64,000 nucleotides of DNA from Dactylosporangium sp. AC04546 (GCF_022095675.1 NZ_JAHYSG010000060.1:1-64000); one strand, 5' to 3'. Shown: positions 1-8,838, counted from the first letter of the stretch. Program-made: numbers and translations. Notes: generated by a model from the letters alone, not told the origin.

Positions 1-392
1 CCAGGGCAGGGATCGTGCGCGCGGCCCGGCTCCTGGCCGAGATCGGCGACGCCCGCGGCCGCTACCCCACCGCCGCCGCCCTGGCCGGCCTGGCCGGCGT
101 CACCCCCTCAACACGACAGTCCGGACAGGTGAGGGTGGTCGCGTTCCGGTGGGCGGTCAACAAACAACTCCGCGGCGCGGTCTGCGACTTCGCCGCCGAC
201 TCACGCCGCACCAACCCCTGGGCCCAGCACCTCTACCAACAAGCCCGAAACCGCGGCCACCGCCACCCACACGCCGTCAGAATCCTCGCCCGCGCCTGGC
301 TCGGCGTCATCTGGAAACTCTGGACCACCAACACCCCCTACCAACCCGAACGCCACAACGCCCTACAGAAAATCCTCACCCAAACCCCTTGA
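1..392 (+). CDS. IS110-family transposase, C-terminal fragment
   Basis: The reading frame is open from the left edge (an in-frame GTG lies at 15) and ends at 392. The product reads as the C-terminal Transposase_20 half of an IS110-type transposase: an LLAEIGD helix, then A-A-L-A-G-L-A-G-V-T-P, followed by a basic C-terminal region with conserved Trp and Arg. In this family this part binds DNA and carries the catalytic Ser region, while the RuvC-like DEDD domain lies upstream, outside the window. IS110 elements usually lack long terminal inverted repeats and none was found. A strong hairpin follows 30 nt downstream. Whether the element is intact cannot be judged from here. Confidence 0.75.
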   Translation, partial: RAGIVRAARLLAEIGDARGRYPTAAALAGLAGVTPSTRQSGQVRVVAFRWAVNKQLRGAVCDFAADSRRTNPWAQHLYQQARNRGHRHPHAVRILARAWLGVIWKLWTTNTPYQPERHNALQKILTQTP

Positions 393-422
393 CCCCACAG
401 GGCACTCCCGCCAGACAACGCT

Positions 423-454
423 CGTGGGGCCGCTCCCTTCGGAGCGGCCCCACG
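423..454 (+). terminator. Hairpin terminator after the transposase
   Basis: A perfect 14-bp stem (423-436 with 441-454) has a 4-nt CTTC loop. It sits 30 nt after the transposase stop. There is no U-tract, which is usual in high-GC actinobacteria. Confidence 0.6.
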
Positions 455-563
455 GACGCTGCCATCGCCGTCGTGGCAAGGGCTCGCGGGCTGCCGCCCG
501 CGCCGGACGCCCGCCGCGACGCACGGTCCACCCGCCCAACACCCGCGTCGGACGCGCGCCCTG

Positions 564-621
564 ACGTTGGTCGATCCACTCTCAAGTTGATCTCGATTTC
601 CGAGGGTAGATCGACCAACGT
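564..621. repeat. 13-bp inverted repeat in the gap between the transposase and the ABC operon
   Basis: The arms 564-576 and 609-621 are perfect complements with a 32-nt spacer. Positions 455-908 hold no convincing gene on either strand. This repeat and the one at 684-735 are the only structures seen there. Function unknown. Confidence 0.45.
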
Positions 622-683
622 GTTCACGGGCGCCGGCCCGACGGAGGGGGCCGCTCCGCCAAGTGCCCGCCGCGCCGGCTCCG

Positions 684-735
684 TGATCGTGGGAAGGATC
701 CGGTCGCCGGGGCAGCCAGATGTCTCCCACGATCA
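684..735. repeat. 11-bp inverted repeat
   Basis: The arms 684-694 (TGATCGTGGGA) and 725-735 are perfect complements with a 30-nt spacer. This could be a mobile-element scar or a weak terminator. No gene contains it. Confidence 0.4.
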
Positions 736-908
736 TGGACCGCCCGGTGCGGATCTCCGTCCGGCACCCCAAGCGATCGCCACCGCGTGAGCCGGTCGCC
801 GCAACCCCGCTCAGCACAGGGTCCCGCGGGACAGCGACGTGGCCCAAGGACCCGCGTGCCGCTGCCCGCACGCGATCACCCCGCGCGCCCTCGCCCGTTC
901 GAGCGGGC

Positions 909-953
909 TCGCGAAGGCTTTTCACACCCCGTGGGTACGAAAAGCCTTCGCGA
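909..953 (-). terminator. Terminator of the sugar ABC operon
   Basis: A perfect 15-bp stem (909-923 with 939-953) encloses a 15-nt loop and carries AAAA/TTTT runs inside the arms. It lies 26 nt beyond the stop of the last gene of the minus-strand operon (980). It could act in both directions. Confidence 0.7.
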
Positions 954-979
954 TCACACCCTGCGTGGGCGCGTCTCGC

Positions 980-1801
980 CTACTTGATGCCCGAGATGCG
1001 CACCCCGTTGACGATGAAGCGCTGGAAGACGAGCAGCAGCACGATGGTCGGCAGCGACGCCAGCGTCGAGCCGGCCATCAACAGGCCCCAGTCGTTGCCC
1101 CGCTCGGAGCGGAACGTGCCGAGGAACTGCATGATCTGGGTCAGGTTCGGGTCGGTGATGGTGAGGATCGGCCAGACGTAGGCGTTCCAGTAGGCGAGGT
1201 ACGCGGCGATGCCCATGACCGCGAACGGCGCGCCCGACTGCGGCAGGAAGATCCGCAGGAACACCTGCCAGCGGGTGGCGCCGTCGATGCGCGCCGCCTC
1301 CTCGATCGCCACCGGGATGCCCAGGTAGTACTGGCGCAGGAAGAACATCTGCGCGGCCGACGCGACGCCCGGCACGATGAGCACGGCCATCGTGTTGAGC
1401 ATGCCGAGCTTGCTGACCACCATGAAGGAGGTCAGCAGGATCGCCATCATGGGGATGAACATCGGCAGGATGCAGTACAGCCACCAGAAGCTCTTGCCGC
1501 GGAACTCGAGGCGGGCGAACGCGTAGGCCGCCATCGAGTTGACCGCCAGGCTGAGCGCCGTGAAGACGACCGCGCCGGCGAACGTGACCGCCATCGCGCG
1601 GGAGAACTGCGGGTCCCTGGCGATGTCCACGTAGTTGTCGAACCGCCACATGTCCGGGAAGAACTGGAACGGCGAGCGCAGCACCTCGGTGCGGCCCTTG
1701 AAGCCGGCGATCGCCATCCAGGCCAGCGGGAACACCACGCTGAGCGTGATGAGGCCGATCAGGACCGCCGACGCCGCGCGCTGAGCGGGAGACTTGTTCA
1801 T
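980..1801 (-). CDS. Carbohydrate ABC transporter permease, MalG type
   Basis: A 273-residue inner-membrane permease of the CUT1 sugar importer family. A transmembrane helix near the N-terminus is followed by alternating hydrophobic segments. The EAA loop reads E-E-A-A-R-I-D-G-A near residue 190 and is the coupling helix for the ATPase. Length is normal for MalG homologues. It is the last gene of a three-gene transport set, starting 7 nt after the stop of the MalF-type permease. The operon encodes no ATPase, as is usual for actinobacterial CUT1 systems that share a common MsiK-like ATPase. The substrate is unknown; the DUF4185 gene upstream and the nearby alpha-mannosidase suggest an oligosaccharide or glycoside. 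Confidence 0.9.
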   Translation of the reverse strand: MNKSPAQRAASAVLIGLITLSVVFPLAWMAIAGFKGRTEVLRSPFQFFPDMWRFDNYVDIARDPQFSRAMAVTFAGAVVFTALSLAVNSMAAYAFARLEFRGKSFWWLYCILPMFIPMMAILLTSFMVVSKLGMLNTMAVLIVPGVASAAQMFFLRQYYLGIPVAIEEAARIDGATRWQVFLRIFLPQSGAPFAVMGIAAYLAYWNAYVWPILTITDPNLTQIMQFLGTFRSERGNDWGLLMAGSTLASLPTIVLLLVFQRFIVNGVRISGIK

Positions 1802-1808
1802 CGCGTCC

Positions 1809-2795
1809 TCACCCGTCGATGGACTTGTCGGAGTTGATCAGTCGGAAGATGCCCAGCGAGATCAGCCCCAGCACGGCGAACAGCAGCAGCGAGGCGGTCA
1901 GCGAGAAGCTCGTCGCGTACGGGGTGAAGTCGCGGAAGCTGTTGAAGATGTACAGGTTGGGCGTGGTCGTCGCGTCCACCGGCCCGCCGTTGGTCATGAT
2001 GAGCGGCAGGTCGAACATCTGGATCGCCAGCGTGAAGCCGGTGACGAGCAGGTACAACAGGACGTTCTTCAGCAGCGGGATCGTGATGTAGAAGGTGCGC
2101 TGGAAGAAGCCCGCCCCGTCGAGCTCGGCGACCTCGTAGTAGCTCTGCGGGATGTCCAGCAGGCCCGCGAGCAGGATGAGCGTGGTGGTGCCGAAGCCCA
2201 GCCACAGCCCCGGCACGGCGATCGCCGGCAGCGCGAGGTCGGGGTCGTTGAGCCAGGACACCGGTCCGGCGCTGAGGAAGCCGAGCAGCCAGTTGGCGAT
2301 GCCGTCGTCCTGGTAGATGAAGACGAACAGCACCGAGGCGACCACCGCGGACACGACCGCGGGCAGGTAGACCGTCACCTTCATGAACGCCGCGACCCGG
2401 CCGCTGAGCGACTTGATGAAGCTCGCCAGCAGCAGCGACAGGACCAGCCCGGTCGGCACGGTGAGCACCGCGTAGTAGAGGCCGACGCCGAGCGACTTCC
2501 AGAACCGCTCGCTGGTCAGGACGTACTTGTAGAAGTCCAGCCCGACGAACTTCGGCGCCTTGTAGAAGTTGATTTCGAAGGTGCTGAGATAGAACGAGTA
2601 GATCAGCGGCCAGATCACGAAGATCCCGAGCAGGATCACCATCGGGGCGATCATGAGGTAGGCCGTCAGGTTGTCCCGCCCGCCCCGGCGGCGGCGGGGC
2701 TCCTGTGGGGGTGCGGGCGGCTGCGGCGCCGGTGTGGTCCGCACCGCGCTCGCCCGGCTCGTAGTCGACACGGTCGTCTCCCTGGAACGGGGCAT
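1809..2795 (-). CDS. Carbohydrate ABC transporter permease, MalF type
   Basis: A 328-residue permease, partner of the downstream MalG-type protein. The N-terminus has a Pro/Arg-rich cytoplasmic leader (about residues 1-40), then a hydrophobic segment LTAYLMIAPMVILLGIFVIW. Five further transmembrane segments follow, and an EAA-like loop (E-V-A-E-L-D-G-A) near residue 228 contacts the ATPase. Normal length for the family. It lies 46 nt after the binding-protein gene, in the usual order binding protein, MalF, MalG. Confidence 0.9.
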   Translation of the reverse strand: MPRSRETTVSTTSRASAVRTTPAPQPPAPPQEPRRRRGGRDNLTAYLMIAPMVILLGIFVIWPLIYSFYLSTFEINFYKAPKFVGLDFYKYVLTSERFWKSLGVGLYYAVLTVPTGLVLSLLLASFIKSLSGRVAAFMKVTVYLPAVVSAVVASVLFVFIYQDDGIANWLLGFLSAGPVSWLNDPDLALPAIAVPGLWLGFGTTTLILLAGLLDIPQSYYEVAELDGAGFFQRTFYITIPLLKNVLLYLLVTGFTLAIQMFDLPLIMTNGGPVDATTTPNLYIFNSFRDFTPYATSFSLTASLLLFAVLGLISLGIFRLINSDKSIDG

Positions 2796-2841
2796 CCTGG
2801 GAACGCCGGTCGAGCGCGTTCCCAGGACGCGGGGATGCGGG

Positions 2842-4179
2842 TCAGGCGATGGGTGCGGTGCCCTTCAGCTGCTGCTTCTCGATGACGTCGTTGATCGCCT
2901 TGTCGGCCGTCCTCAGCGACGCCGGGATGTCGGCGCTGCCCTTCATGGCCGACTCGATGGCGGTGCCGAACGCGAGCGCGATGTCCCAGGGGTACGCCGG
3001 CTCCTGCTTGCCGTACTTCACGACCTGCTCGGAGATGACCTTCATGAACGGGTCGGCGGTGGCCTCCGGCTTCCCCGCCAGCGCGGCGTCGACCGAGGTC
3101 CGCACGGTGTACTTCGAGAAGCCGCTCACCTGGAAGAAGTCAGCCATGATCGCGGCGTCACCGGCGAGCAGGTACTTCACGAAGTCGGCGGCCTGCTGCT
3201 TGGCCTTCGACTTGCCGTCGACGGTCAGCGTCCAGCCGCCGAGCGTCGCGGTCGTCTTCGTGGCGTCGCCGTCGATCGACGGGAAGGCCGCGACCGCGGT
3301 CTTGGCGACCATCGCCGGGAACTCCTTCTTGAGCTGCCCGACGACCCACGAGCCGCCGGCCATCATCGCGACCTCGCCCTGCCCGTACGGGGAGCCGTCG
3401 GCGTAGCCGACCTTCGGCTGCTTCGGGATGAGGCCGCCCTGGTACAGCGACTTGTAGAACTCCAACAGCTTGGTGAAGCACGGGTCGCTGGCCCGCGCCT
3501 TCGACCAGTCGTCCTCGATCGGCAGGTGCCCGCAGGCGTTGTACTGCAGGCCCCAGCTCGACCAGCCCAGGTCCGGGGCGGCGGAGGCGATCGACATGCC
3601 CTTGACGTTGCCGGCGGTGAGCTTGGTGGCCCAGGTGATGAGGTCGGCCCAGCTCTTCGGCGGGCTGGCGGGGTCGAGCCCGGCCGCCTTGACCAGGTCC
3701 GTGCGGTAGTACAGGACGGTCGAGGGCTCCACGAGCATCGGGTAGGCGTAGTGCTTGCCCTTGACCGTCACGAAGCTCTTGACGTTGTCCTTGACGTCGG
3801 TGAACGCCTCGGCCGGCAGCAGCCCGTCGAGCTCGGCGAACTGGCCCTGCGCGACGCCCGAGGCGATGTTGCCGTAGCTGGTGGTCGCCACGTCGGGCGC
3901 CTTGCCGGCCGCCTGCGCGGCCTTGAGCTTCTGCTGCCAGGTGTCGGCGGGCACGACCTGGTAGTCGATCTTCACCTTGTCCTGCGAGGCGTTGTACTGA
4001 TCGACGTACTTCTTGAACCACGCCTGCTGGTAGTCCTCGAACTTCTGTTGCCAGAAGGTCACCACCGTCTTGCCGCCGTCCTGCCCGCTGCTGTCGCCAC
4101 CACAGCCGGCGAGCGCGGTCACGGCGAGCACCGCGGCGGTCAGCGCCGCCGCTATCGTGCCGTTCCTCTTGATCTTCAC
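2842..4179 (-). CDS. Sugar ABC transporter substrate-binding lipoprotein
   Basis: A 445-residue extracytoplasmic solute-binding protein of the SBP_bac_1 (CUT1) type. A signal peptide ends in a lipobox L-A-G-C with the lipidated Cys at residue 26. A Gly/Ser-rich tether follows, then the mature domain beginning TVVTFWQQ. The typical aromatic-rich binding lobe and a G-E-V-A-M-M-A-G-G segment (binding-cleft hinge region) are present. It should capture sugars outside the membrane and pass them to the two permeases. Operon position is between the DUF4185 gene (32 nt gap) and the permeases. Confidence 0.9.
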   Translation of the reverse strand: MKIKRNGTIAAALTAAVLAVTALAGCGGDSSGQDGGKTVVTFWQQKFEDYQQAWFKKYVDQYNASQDKVKIDYQVVPADTWQQKLKAAQAAGKAPDVATTSYGNIASGVAQGQFAELDGLLPAEAFTDVKDNVKSFVTVKGKHYAYPMLVEPSTVLYYRTDLVKAAGLDPASPPKSWADLITWATKLTAGNVKGMSIASAAPDLGWSSWGLQYNACGHLPIEDDWSKARASDPCFTKLLEFYKSLYQGGLIPKQPKVGYADGSPYGQGEVAMMAGGSWVVGQLKKEFPAMVAKTAVAAFPSIDGDATKTTATLGGWTLTVDGKSKAKQQAADFVKYLLAGDAAIMADFFQVSGFSKYTVRTSVDAALAGKPEATADPFMKVISEQVVKYGKQEPAYPWDIALAFGTAIESAMKGSADIPASLRTADKAINDVIEKQQLKGTAPIA

Positions 4180-4211
4180 TGCGTTCCCTTCGCGATTGGA
4201 AAGCTGGCGGA

Positions 4212-5339
4212 CTAGTTCCGATCGGAGCGCACCAGGTCAGCCCGGTACCAGAACACGTTGTAAGGACCCCACACCGACAGCGCGAAGTAGATGGTGCGGC
4301 CGCCGTCGGCGGTGTACTGCGGGGCCATGAACGGTGCGTAGAGGCCCGGCACCTCGGCCTGCGAGACCAGCGTGACGGCCTCGCCCCAGGGGCCCCACGG
4401 CGTCAGGCCCTCCCGCACGACGGCACTGGCCCGGCCGCCGTGCGTGTAGGACATCAACCACCGTGAGAGGTACGGGTTCCACACCACCGAGAGCTCGCCG
4501 ACGGTGTCATCGACGATGACGCGCGCGCTCGCCGGGTCGCCGGCCCAGACCGGCTCGCCGTCGGCGCCGAGGCCGGCGAAGTAGCGGTACGCCCGCTGGT
4601 CCTCGACGTCCTGCTCGCGCACCTTCATGAGGCAGACCCCGCCGAACCGGCCGTGCGGGACCGCCCAGAAGTAGATCTCGCCGTCCAGGCGCATGGTCGC
4701 GACCTGGATGAAGTTGCTGTCGCCCGGCCACCGCGGCGCATCGAGCCTGGTCCAGGTCTGGCCACGGTCGGCCGACCTGGCGAGACCGGCGTAGTTGGTC
4801 TCCCACTCCCCCGGCTCGCCCCACCGCCGCACCGACATGTAGGCGAGATACATGGCGCCGTTCGCGGTGAAACCGTGGGTGGGAATGGTGGTCATCTCGA
4901 CGCCGTCGACCTTCTTCGAGTCGATCAGCTCCTTGGCCCAGCCGATGTCGTCGACGACGTACCCGTCGAGGCGCAGCCCGTCGCTCGGATCGCGGTCGGT
5001 GGTGTAGGCGAGGGTGTTCGAGCGCCATTCCGTGCCGCCGCCGCCGGTGAGTCCCGGCTCCCGCTGTCCGAACGTGTCACCGAAGACGAGCCACGTCCGG
5101 CCGTACGCCTCGAACATCGAGCCGAGGTCCTGTCCGGCGACCTCGAACCGCTCGGTGCGGTTGGCCGACTCGGGGCCGGTGAGCTGGGCGACGCGCCGCA
5201 CGTCCTGCACGCCGGCGAGGACGAACAGATCGTTGCGCATGTGTCCTCCAGTCCCGTTCGCAGCGGAGCTCGGTGCCGTCAGGGCCACCAAGATCGCGAG
5301 AAGCGTCAATGCGGCGACACGGCCTCGGATGCGGTGCAT
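4212..5339 (-). CDS. Secreted DUF4185-domain protein
   Basis: A 375-residue exported protein. I place the start at the ATG at 5339, preceded by GGAGGTG with good spacing; the longer frame begins with a GTG at 5351. An N-terminal signal sequence (RVAALTLLAILVALTAPSSA) is followed by a domain with the V-F-G-D-T-F, N-T-L-A and L-A-R-S-A-D segments typical of DUF4185. That family has a beta-propeller glycosidase/sialidase-like fold and is often linked to sugar uptake. It is the first gene of the ABC operon, so it probably acts outside the cell on the glycan whose products the transporter takes up. Enzymatic activity is inferred, not shown. Confidence 0.8.
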   Translation of the reverse strand: MHRIRGRVAALTLLAILVALTAPSSAANGTGGHMRNDLFVLAGVQDVRRVAQLTGPESANRTERFEVAGQDLGSMFEAYGRTWLVFGDTFGQREPGLTGGGGTEWRSNTLAYTTDRDPSDGLRLDGYVVDDIGWAKELIDSKKVDGVEMTTIPTHGFTANGAMYLAYMSVRRWGEPGEWETNYAGLARSADRGQTWTRLDAPRWPGDSNFIQVATMRLDGEIYFWAVPHGRFGGVCLMKVREQDVEDQRAYRYFAGLGADGEPVWAGDPASARVIVDDTVGELSVVWNPYLSRWLMSYTHGGRASAVVREGLTPWGPWGEAVTLVSQAEVPGLYAPFMAPQYTADGGRTIYFALSVWGPYNVFWYRADLVRSDRN

Positions 5340-5452
5340 CTGCACCTCCACGACCCGGTGAGGTTTCGATGCAGTTAACTCTCAGAAATCGGTTTCGTCA
5401 AGAAGTCCCTCGATGCCGCTGGCCAGCCGGTCGATCACCAGGAAGCAGTACT

Positions 5453-5468
5453 TGTAAACGATTGCAAA
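5453..5468. promoter_or_regulatory. LacI-family operator
   Basis: The palindrome TTGTAAACGATTGCAA matches the LacI/GalR core pattern TGNAANCGNTTNCA at every fixed position. It lies about 115 nt upstream of the first operon gene. It should be the repressor site for sugar-dependent control. No LacI-type regulator gene is in the window. Confidence 0.75.
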
Positions 5469-5627
5469 CCGGCTCCTCATCGGCTCCGGTCAGTGATCAT
5501 TTCGAGGGCTCCATCGCCGGGCGGCAATCCGTCCACGGCGACATACAGACAGGCCAATGGCCGGGAGCCGGCATCCGGCGCCCGGTGCGGCCGGGCCCAC
5601 CGCGCATCGGTTGCACGCGCGACCCGG

Positions 5628-5652
5628 TCGAAGTTATGGACCATAACTTCGA
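5628..5652. promoter_or_regulatory. 12-bp-arm palindrome, probable second operator
   Basis: Arms of 12 bp flank a single central A (core TTATGGACCATAA). The dyad is perfect. The symmetry and AT-rich core suit a dimeric regulator. It lies about 290 nt upstream of the ABC operon, so it may serve that operon or the decayed sequence to its right. Confidence 0.5.
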
Positions 5653-5739
5653 GGGCAAGCTAACACACCCCGGGCCGCCGCGCGACGGTCGCGAGGGGCC
5701 GCACGACCGGTGGTGGGGTTCGTCGTCGCGGTCGGCCTG

Positions 5740-5955
5740 GCGCGGGTCCGAGGGTTCGCAGGGAACCCGATCGCGTCGGTGGTGTCGAGGTGGTGCTTGA
5801 CCTCGGTGTTGCTGGCGGCGTTGCCGTCGTAGTCGATGCCGAGCCACGGCGTGGCCATCCGTTCGGCCTGCTGCCGGGCGGTGCTCGAGCCGGCGAAGTC
5901 GGCCGGCCATCGCAGGATCGCGAGTTCCCGGTCCTCGTCGTTGCCGCGGGAACGG
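5740..5955 (-). pseudogene. Unidentified decayed coding remnant
   Basis: On the minus strand the frame reads like protein (AILRWPADF, then PWLGIDYDGNAAS, then IGFPANP), but it has no plausible start or domain boundary and drifts into Arg/Pro-rich noise on both sides. I do not recognise the family. It is most likely the remains of a gene; chance cannot be excluded. Confidence 0.25.
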
Positions 5956-6072
5956 GTCTGGTGGTGCGACGTGGCTGGCCGGGCTGCGGCGCAGCGCGCC
6001 GGCCCGGCCAGACCGCACGCCCCCTTCCACGCCCGGCCAGGCCGCACCTCGCGGCCCGGTCCGGCGTGCTCG

Positions 6073-6912
6073 CTACGCGCGGGCCTCGGGGCGCCAGGCG
6101 GCGGCCGCTGCCCGGGCGTAGTCGGCGAAGTCGGTCGCCTCGCGGCCGAGGGCCCGCCGCACCCCGTCGGCGACGGCCGCCTCCCGGCCGGTGGCGATCG
6201 GGGTGAGCGCAGCGGCCCAGAGGTGCGCGTCCGCGTGGCTCCAGCCCTGCCCGGCGAGGTCGTCGACGTACTGCTCGGACGGCACGGCGACATATCGCGC
6301 CGCGTGCCCGGACGCCCGCTCGATCTCGGCGAGCGCCTCCGCGATCGTCAGGGCGCGCGGGCCGGACAGGTCGTACACCTCGCCCGCGTGCCCGTCCCCG
6401 GTCAGCGCCGCCACCGCGACGTCCGCGATGTCGCCGGTGTCGACGAACGCCGCCGCGCCCTCACCGGCGGCCAGCCGCAGCTCGCCGCGGCGGACCGGGT
6501 CGAGGAACAGGCCCTCGCTGAAGTTCTGCGCGAACCAGCCGGGCCGCAGGATCGTCCACCGCGCCCCCGTCGCCCGCAGCGCCGCCTCGTTGCGCAGGTG
6601 GCCCTCGGCCTCGGCGTCGCCGAAGTAGCCGGGCACGTCGATCCCCCGCGCCGACAGCAGTACAAGACGCTCGACGCCGCGGTCCGCGGCCCGGGCGAGG
6701 AACGCGGGCACGGCGGCGGCGTCGTCCGGCGCCGCCACGTACGCGCCGGCGACGCCGTCCAGCGCCGCGGCCCAGGTGCGCTCGTCGGCCCAGTCGAACC
6801 GCTGCTCCCCGGTCCGGGACGCCGCCCGCACCGCAAGGCCCCGGGCGCGCAGCCGCGCCACCACCTGCCGGCCGGTCTTACCGGTCGCGCCGACGACGAG
6901 CAACGCGGTCAT
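6073..6912 (-). CDS. NmrA-like NAD(P)-binding reductase
   Basis: A 279-residue atypical short-chain dehydrogenase-like protein. It opens with a Rossmann nucleotide loop, G-A-T-G-K-T-G, at residues 8-14, followed by an Arg-rich second strand end that favours NADP(H). The family includes NmrA sensors and NAD(P)H:quinone or azo reductases. The classical SDR Tyr-x3-Lys pair is not evident. The start is fixed by an ATGA overlap with the upstream oxidoreductase, so the two are translationally coupled. The substrate is unknown. Confidence 0.8.
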   Translation of the reverse strand: MTALLVVGATGKTGRQVVARLRARGLAVRAASRTGEQRFDWADERTWAAALDGVAGAYVAAPDDAAAVPAFLARAADRGVERLVLLSARGIDVPGYFGDAEAEGHLRNEAALRATGARWTILRPGWFAQNFSEGLFLDPVRRGELRLAAGEGAAAFVDTGDIADVAVAALTGDGHAGEVYDLSGPRALTIAEALAEIERASGHAARYVAVPSEQYVDDLAGQGWSHADAHLWAAALTPIATGREAAVADGVRRALGREATDFADYARAAAAAWRPEARA

Positions 6913-7940
6913 GCGTCCTCCCCGGGCGCGTCGAGGCGGACGAGCATCTTGCCGGTGTTGGCGCCGCTCAGTACCCCCAGCAGTGCGGCCGGGGCCTGGT
7001 CCAGGCCGTCGGCCACGGTCTCGGTGGTGTGCAGTGCGCCGTCGCGCAGCCAGGCGGTCGCGCGCTCGGTCCACTCGGGGAAGCGGTGGAGGTACGACGT
7101 CACCAGCATGCCGCGCATGGACACCTCCTTCCAGTAGGCCTCGAACAGGTTGGCCGGGCCCGGCACCGGGGCCGTCGCGTTGTAGCCGCTGACCGCGCCG
7201 ACCAGGGCGAAGCGCGCGCCCGGGCGGGCGGCGGCGATCGCGGCGGCGAGGTGGTCGCCGCCGACGTTGTCGAGGTACACGTCGATGCCCTCCGGGGCCG
7301 CCTCCGTGAGCTGCGCGGCGATCGGGCCGGCGCGGTGGTCGAGGGCGGCGTCGTAGCCGAAGTCGGCGACGAGCCGCTTCGCCTTCTGCGGGCCGCCGGC
7401 CGAGCCGATCACCCGGGCGGCGCCGAGCAGCCGGGCGACCTGGCCGGCGACGCTGCCGACCGCACCGGCCGCGGCCGAGACGAACACCGTGTCGCCGGGC
7501 CGGACGGGCGCGATCTCGCTCAGCGCGACGTAGGCGGTCAGGCCGGTGGTGCCGAGCGGGCCGAGGTACACCTGGGCAGGCACGGTCGAGACGTCGAGCA
7601 CCCGCGCGGTCGCCGCGTCGAGGACGGCGTACTCCCGCCAGCCCAGGAAGTGCGAGACCGTGGCGCCCTCGGGGACGCCCGCGGCGCGCGACTCGACGAC
7701 GACGCCGACCGCGCTGCCCTCCAGCGAAGCGCCGACCTGGAACGGCGGGAGGTACGACGGCGCGTCGTCCATCCGCCCGCGCATGTACGGGTCGACCGAC
7801 ATCCACGTGTTGCGGACCAGGACCTGCCCGTCGGTGAGGGCGGGAAGAGCGGTGCGGACGAGCTCGAAGTGCTGCGGGCCGGGCGCGCCGTGCGGCCGGG
7901 CGGCGAGCCTGATCTCCCGGCCGGTGCGATCGTGTGTCAT
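6909..7940 (-). CDS. NADP-dependent medium-chain oxidoreductase (CurA/PTGR type)
   Basis: A 343-residue zinc-independent MDR-family reductase. The segment S-V-D-P-Y-M-R-G-R-M is the family hallmark of prostaglandin reductase/curcumin reductase/2-alkenal reductases, and the nucleotide loop is A-A-G-A-V-G-S. It probably reduces the double bond of alpha,beta-unsaturated carbonyls with NADPH. I chose the ATG at 7940, because the upstream ATG at 8003 overlaps the divergent promoter; no strong ribosome site precedes 7940, so a few codons are uncertain. The gene diverges from an HTH regulator, which likely controls this redox pair. Confidence 0.85.
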   Translation of the reverse strand: MTHDRTGREIRLAARPHGAPGPQHFELVRTALPALTDGQVLVRNTWMSVDPYMRGRMDDAPSYLPPFQVGASLEGSAVGVVVESRAAGVPEGATVSHFLGWREYAVLDAATARVLDVSTVPAQVYLGPLGTTGLTAYVALSEIAPVRPGDTVFVSAAAGAVGSVAGQVARLLGAARVIGSAGGPQKAKRLVADFGYDAALDHRAGPIAAQLTEAAPEGIDVYLDNVGGDHLAAAIAAARPGARFALVGAVSGYNATAPVPGPANLFEAYWKEVSMRGMLVTSYLHRFPEWTERATAWLRDGALHTTETVADGLDQAPAALLGVLSGANTGKMLVRLDAPGEDA

Positions 7941-7981
7941 GCCGGTCAGCATCCGGTCGCGGATCATGGCGAGCCAGCACC

Positions 7982-8012
7982 CTGGGTTGGGTACCCACGC
8001 CATGGCTACCCT
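7982..8012. promoter_or_regulatory. Divergent operator with TGGGTACCCA palindrome
   Basis: A perfect 10-bp palindrome lies at 7988-7997, and GGGT/ACCC half-sites occur on both sides. It sits between the reductase pair and the divergent regulator, next to the regulator's ATG at 8002. It probably binds that regulator. Confidence 0.45.
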
Positions 8013-8838
8013 TGGGGCGGTGGACGTCCGCGCGGAGCTGACCGCCTTCCTGATGTCGCGCCGGGCCCGGCTGCAGCCCGAGACCGTCGGCGTGCCCCGC
8101 TACGGGGAGCGCCGCCGCGTCCCGGGCCTGCGCCGCGAGGAGCTGGCTCAGCTCGCCGGGGTGAGCCTCACCCACTACACCCGCCTCGAGCAGGGCCACG
8201 GCCGCAACGTGTCGGCCGAGGTCATCGACGCCGTCGCCGAGGCGCTGCGGCTGACCGCCGACGAGCGGGAGCACCTGGGCAACCTGGTGCACCCGCCGCG
8301 CGCGGACCCCGGCCCGTCCGCGCCGGTGGCGCGCACCGACCTGGTGTGCCTCATGGACGGCATGCCGTCGTCGCCCGCGTTCGTGCACGGCCGGCACGGC
8401 AACATCCTGGCCTGGAACGCGCCGGCGGGGCTCCTGCTCGGCGACGGCGGCGCCCCCGGCACCGCATCCTGGCCCCACCTGGTCTTCCTCGACGGCCCGT
8501 TCCGGTCGCTGCTGCTGGAGTGGGAGCCTCTCGCCCGCCGGCTCGCCGCGTACCTGCGGCTGAGCCTGGGCCGCTACCCCGGCGACCGTGCGCTGGCCGC
8601 CGTCGTCGAGGCGCTGCACGCGCAGAGCGCCGACTTCCGCCGGCTGTGGGCCGAGCACGAGGTCGCCGACTGGTCGACCACGGTCTGCCGCCTGCGCCAC
8701 CCGGTGGCCGGCGACATGGAGATCGCCGTCGACGTCATGCGCCCCAGCGGCGAGCCCGGCCAGTGGCTGGTCACCTTCACCACCGAGCCGGGCTCCCCGT
8801 CACAGGCGGCCCTGCGCCGCCTGCTGCCGAGCATGTGA
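8002..8838 (+). CDS. XRE-family regulator with MmyB-like ligand domain
   Basis: A 278-residue regulator. The N-terminal helix-turn-helix includes R-R-V-P-G-L-R-R-E-E-L-A-Q-L-A-G-V, followed by S-x-T-H-Y-T-R-L-E-Q-G. This is the signature of the actinobacterial HTH_31/MmyB group, whose C-terminal domain (about residues 110-270, here with the typical N-I-L-A-W-N-A motif) is thought to bind a small or fatty ligand. Such regulators usually repress a divergent oxidoreductase gene, which is the arrangement here. Start: ATG 8002; a GTG at 8020 is an alternative. Confidence 0.85.
   Translation: MATLGAVDVRAELTAFLMSRRARLQPETVGVPRYGERRRVPGLRREELAQLAGVSLTHYTRLEQGHGRNVSAEVIDAVAEALRLTADEREHLGNLVHPPRADPGPSAPVARTDLVCLMDGMPSSPAFVHGRHGNILAWNAPAGLLLGDGGAPGTASWPHLVFLDGPFRSLLLEWEPLARRLAAYLRLSLGRYPGDRALAAVVEALHAQSADFRRLWAEHEVADWSTTVCRLRHPVAGDMEIAVDVMRPSGEPGQWLVTFTTEPGSPSQAALRRLLPSM

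Noticed and set aside
6073..8700. A single 875-residue minus-strand protein
   Set aside because: Only the last part is the NmrA-like protein. The upstream part overlaps the MDR gene out of frame and the divergent regulator; the ATGA overlap fixes the true start at 6912.
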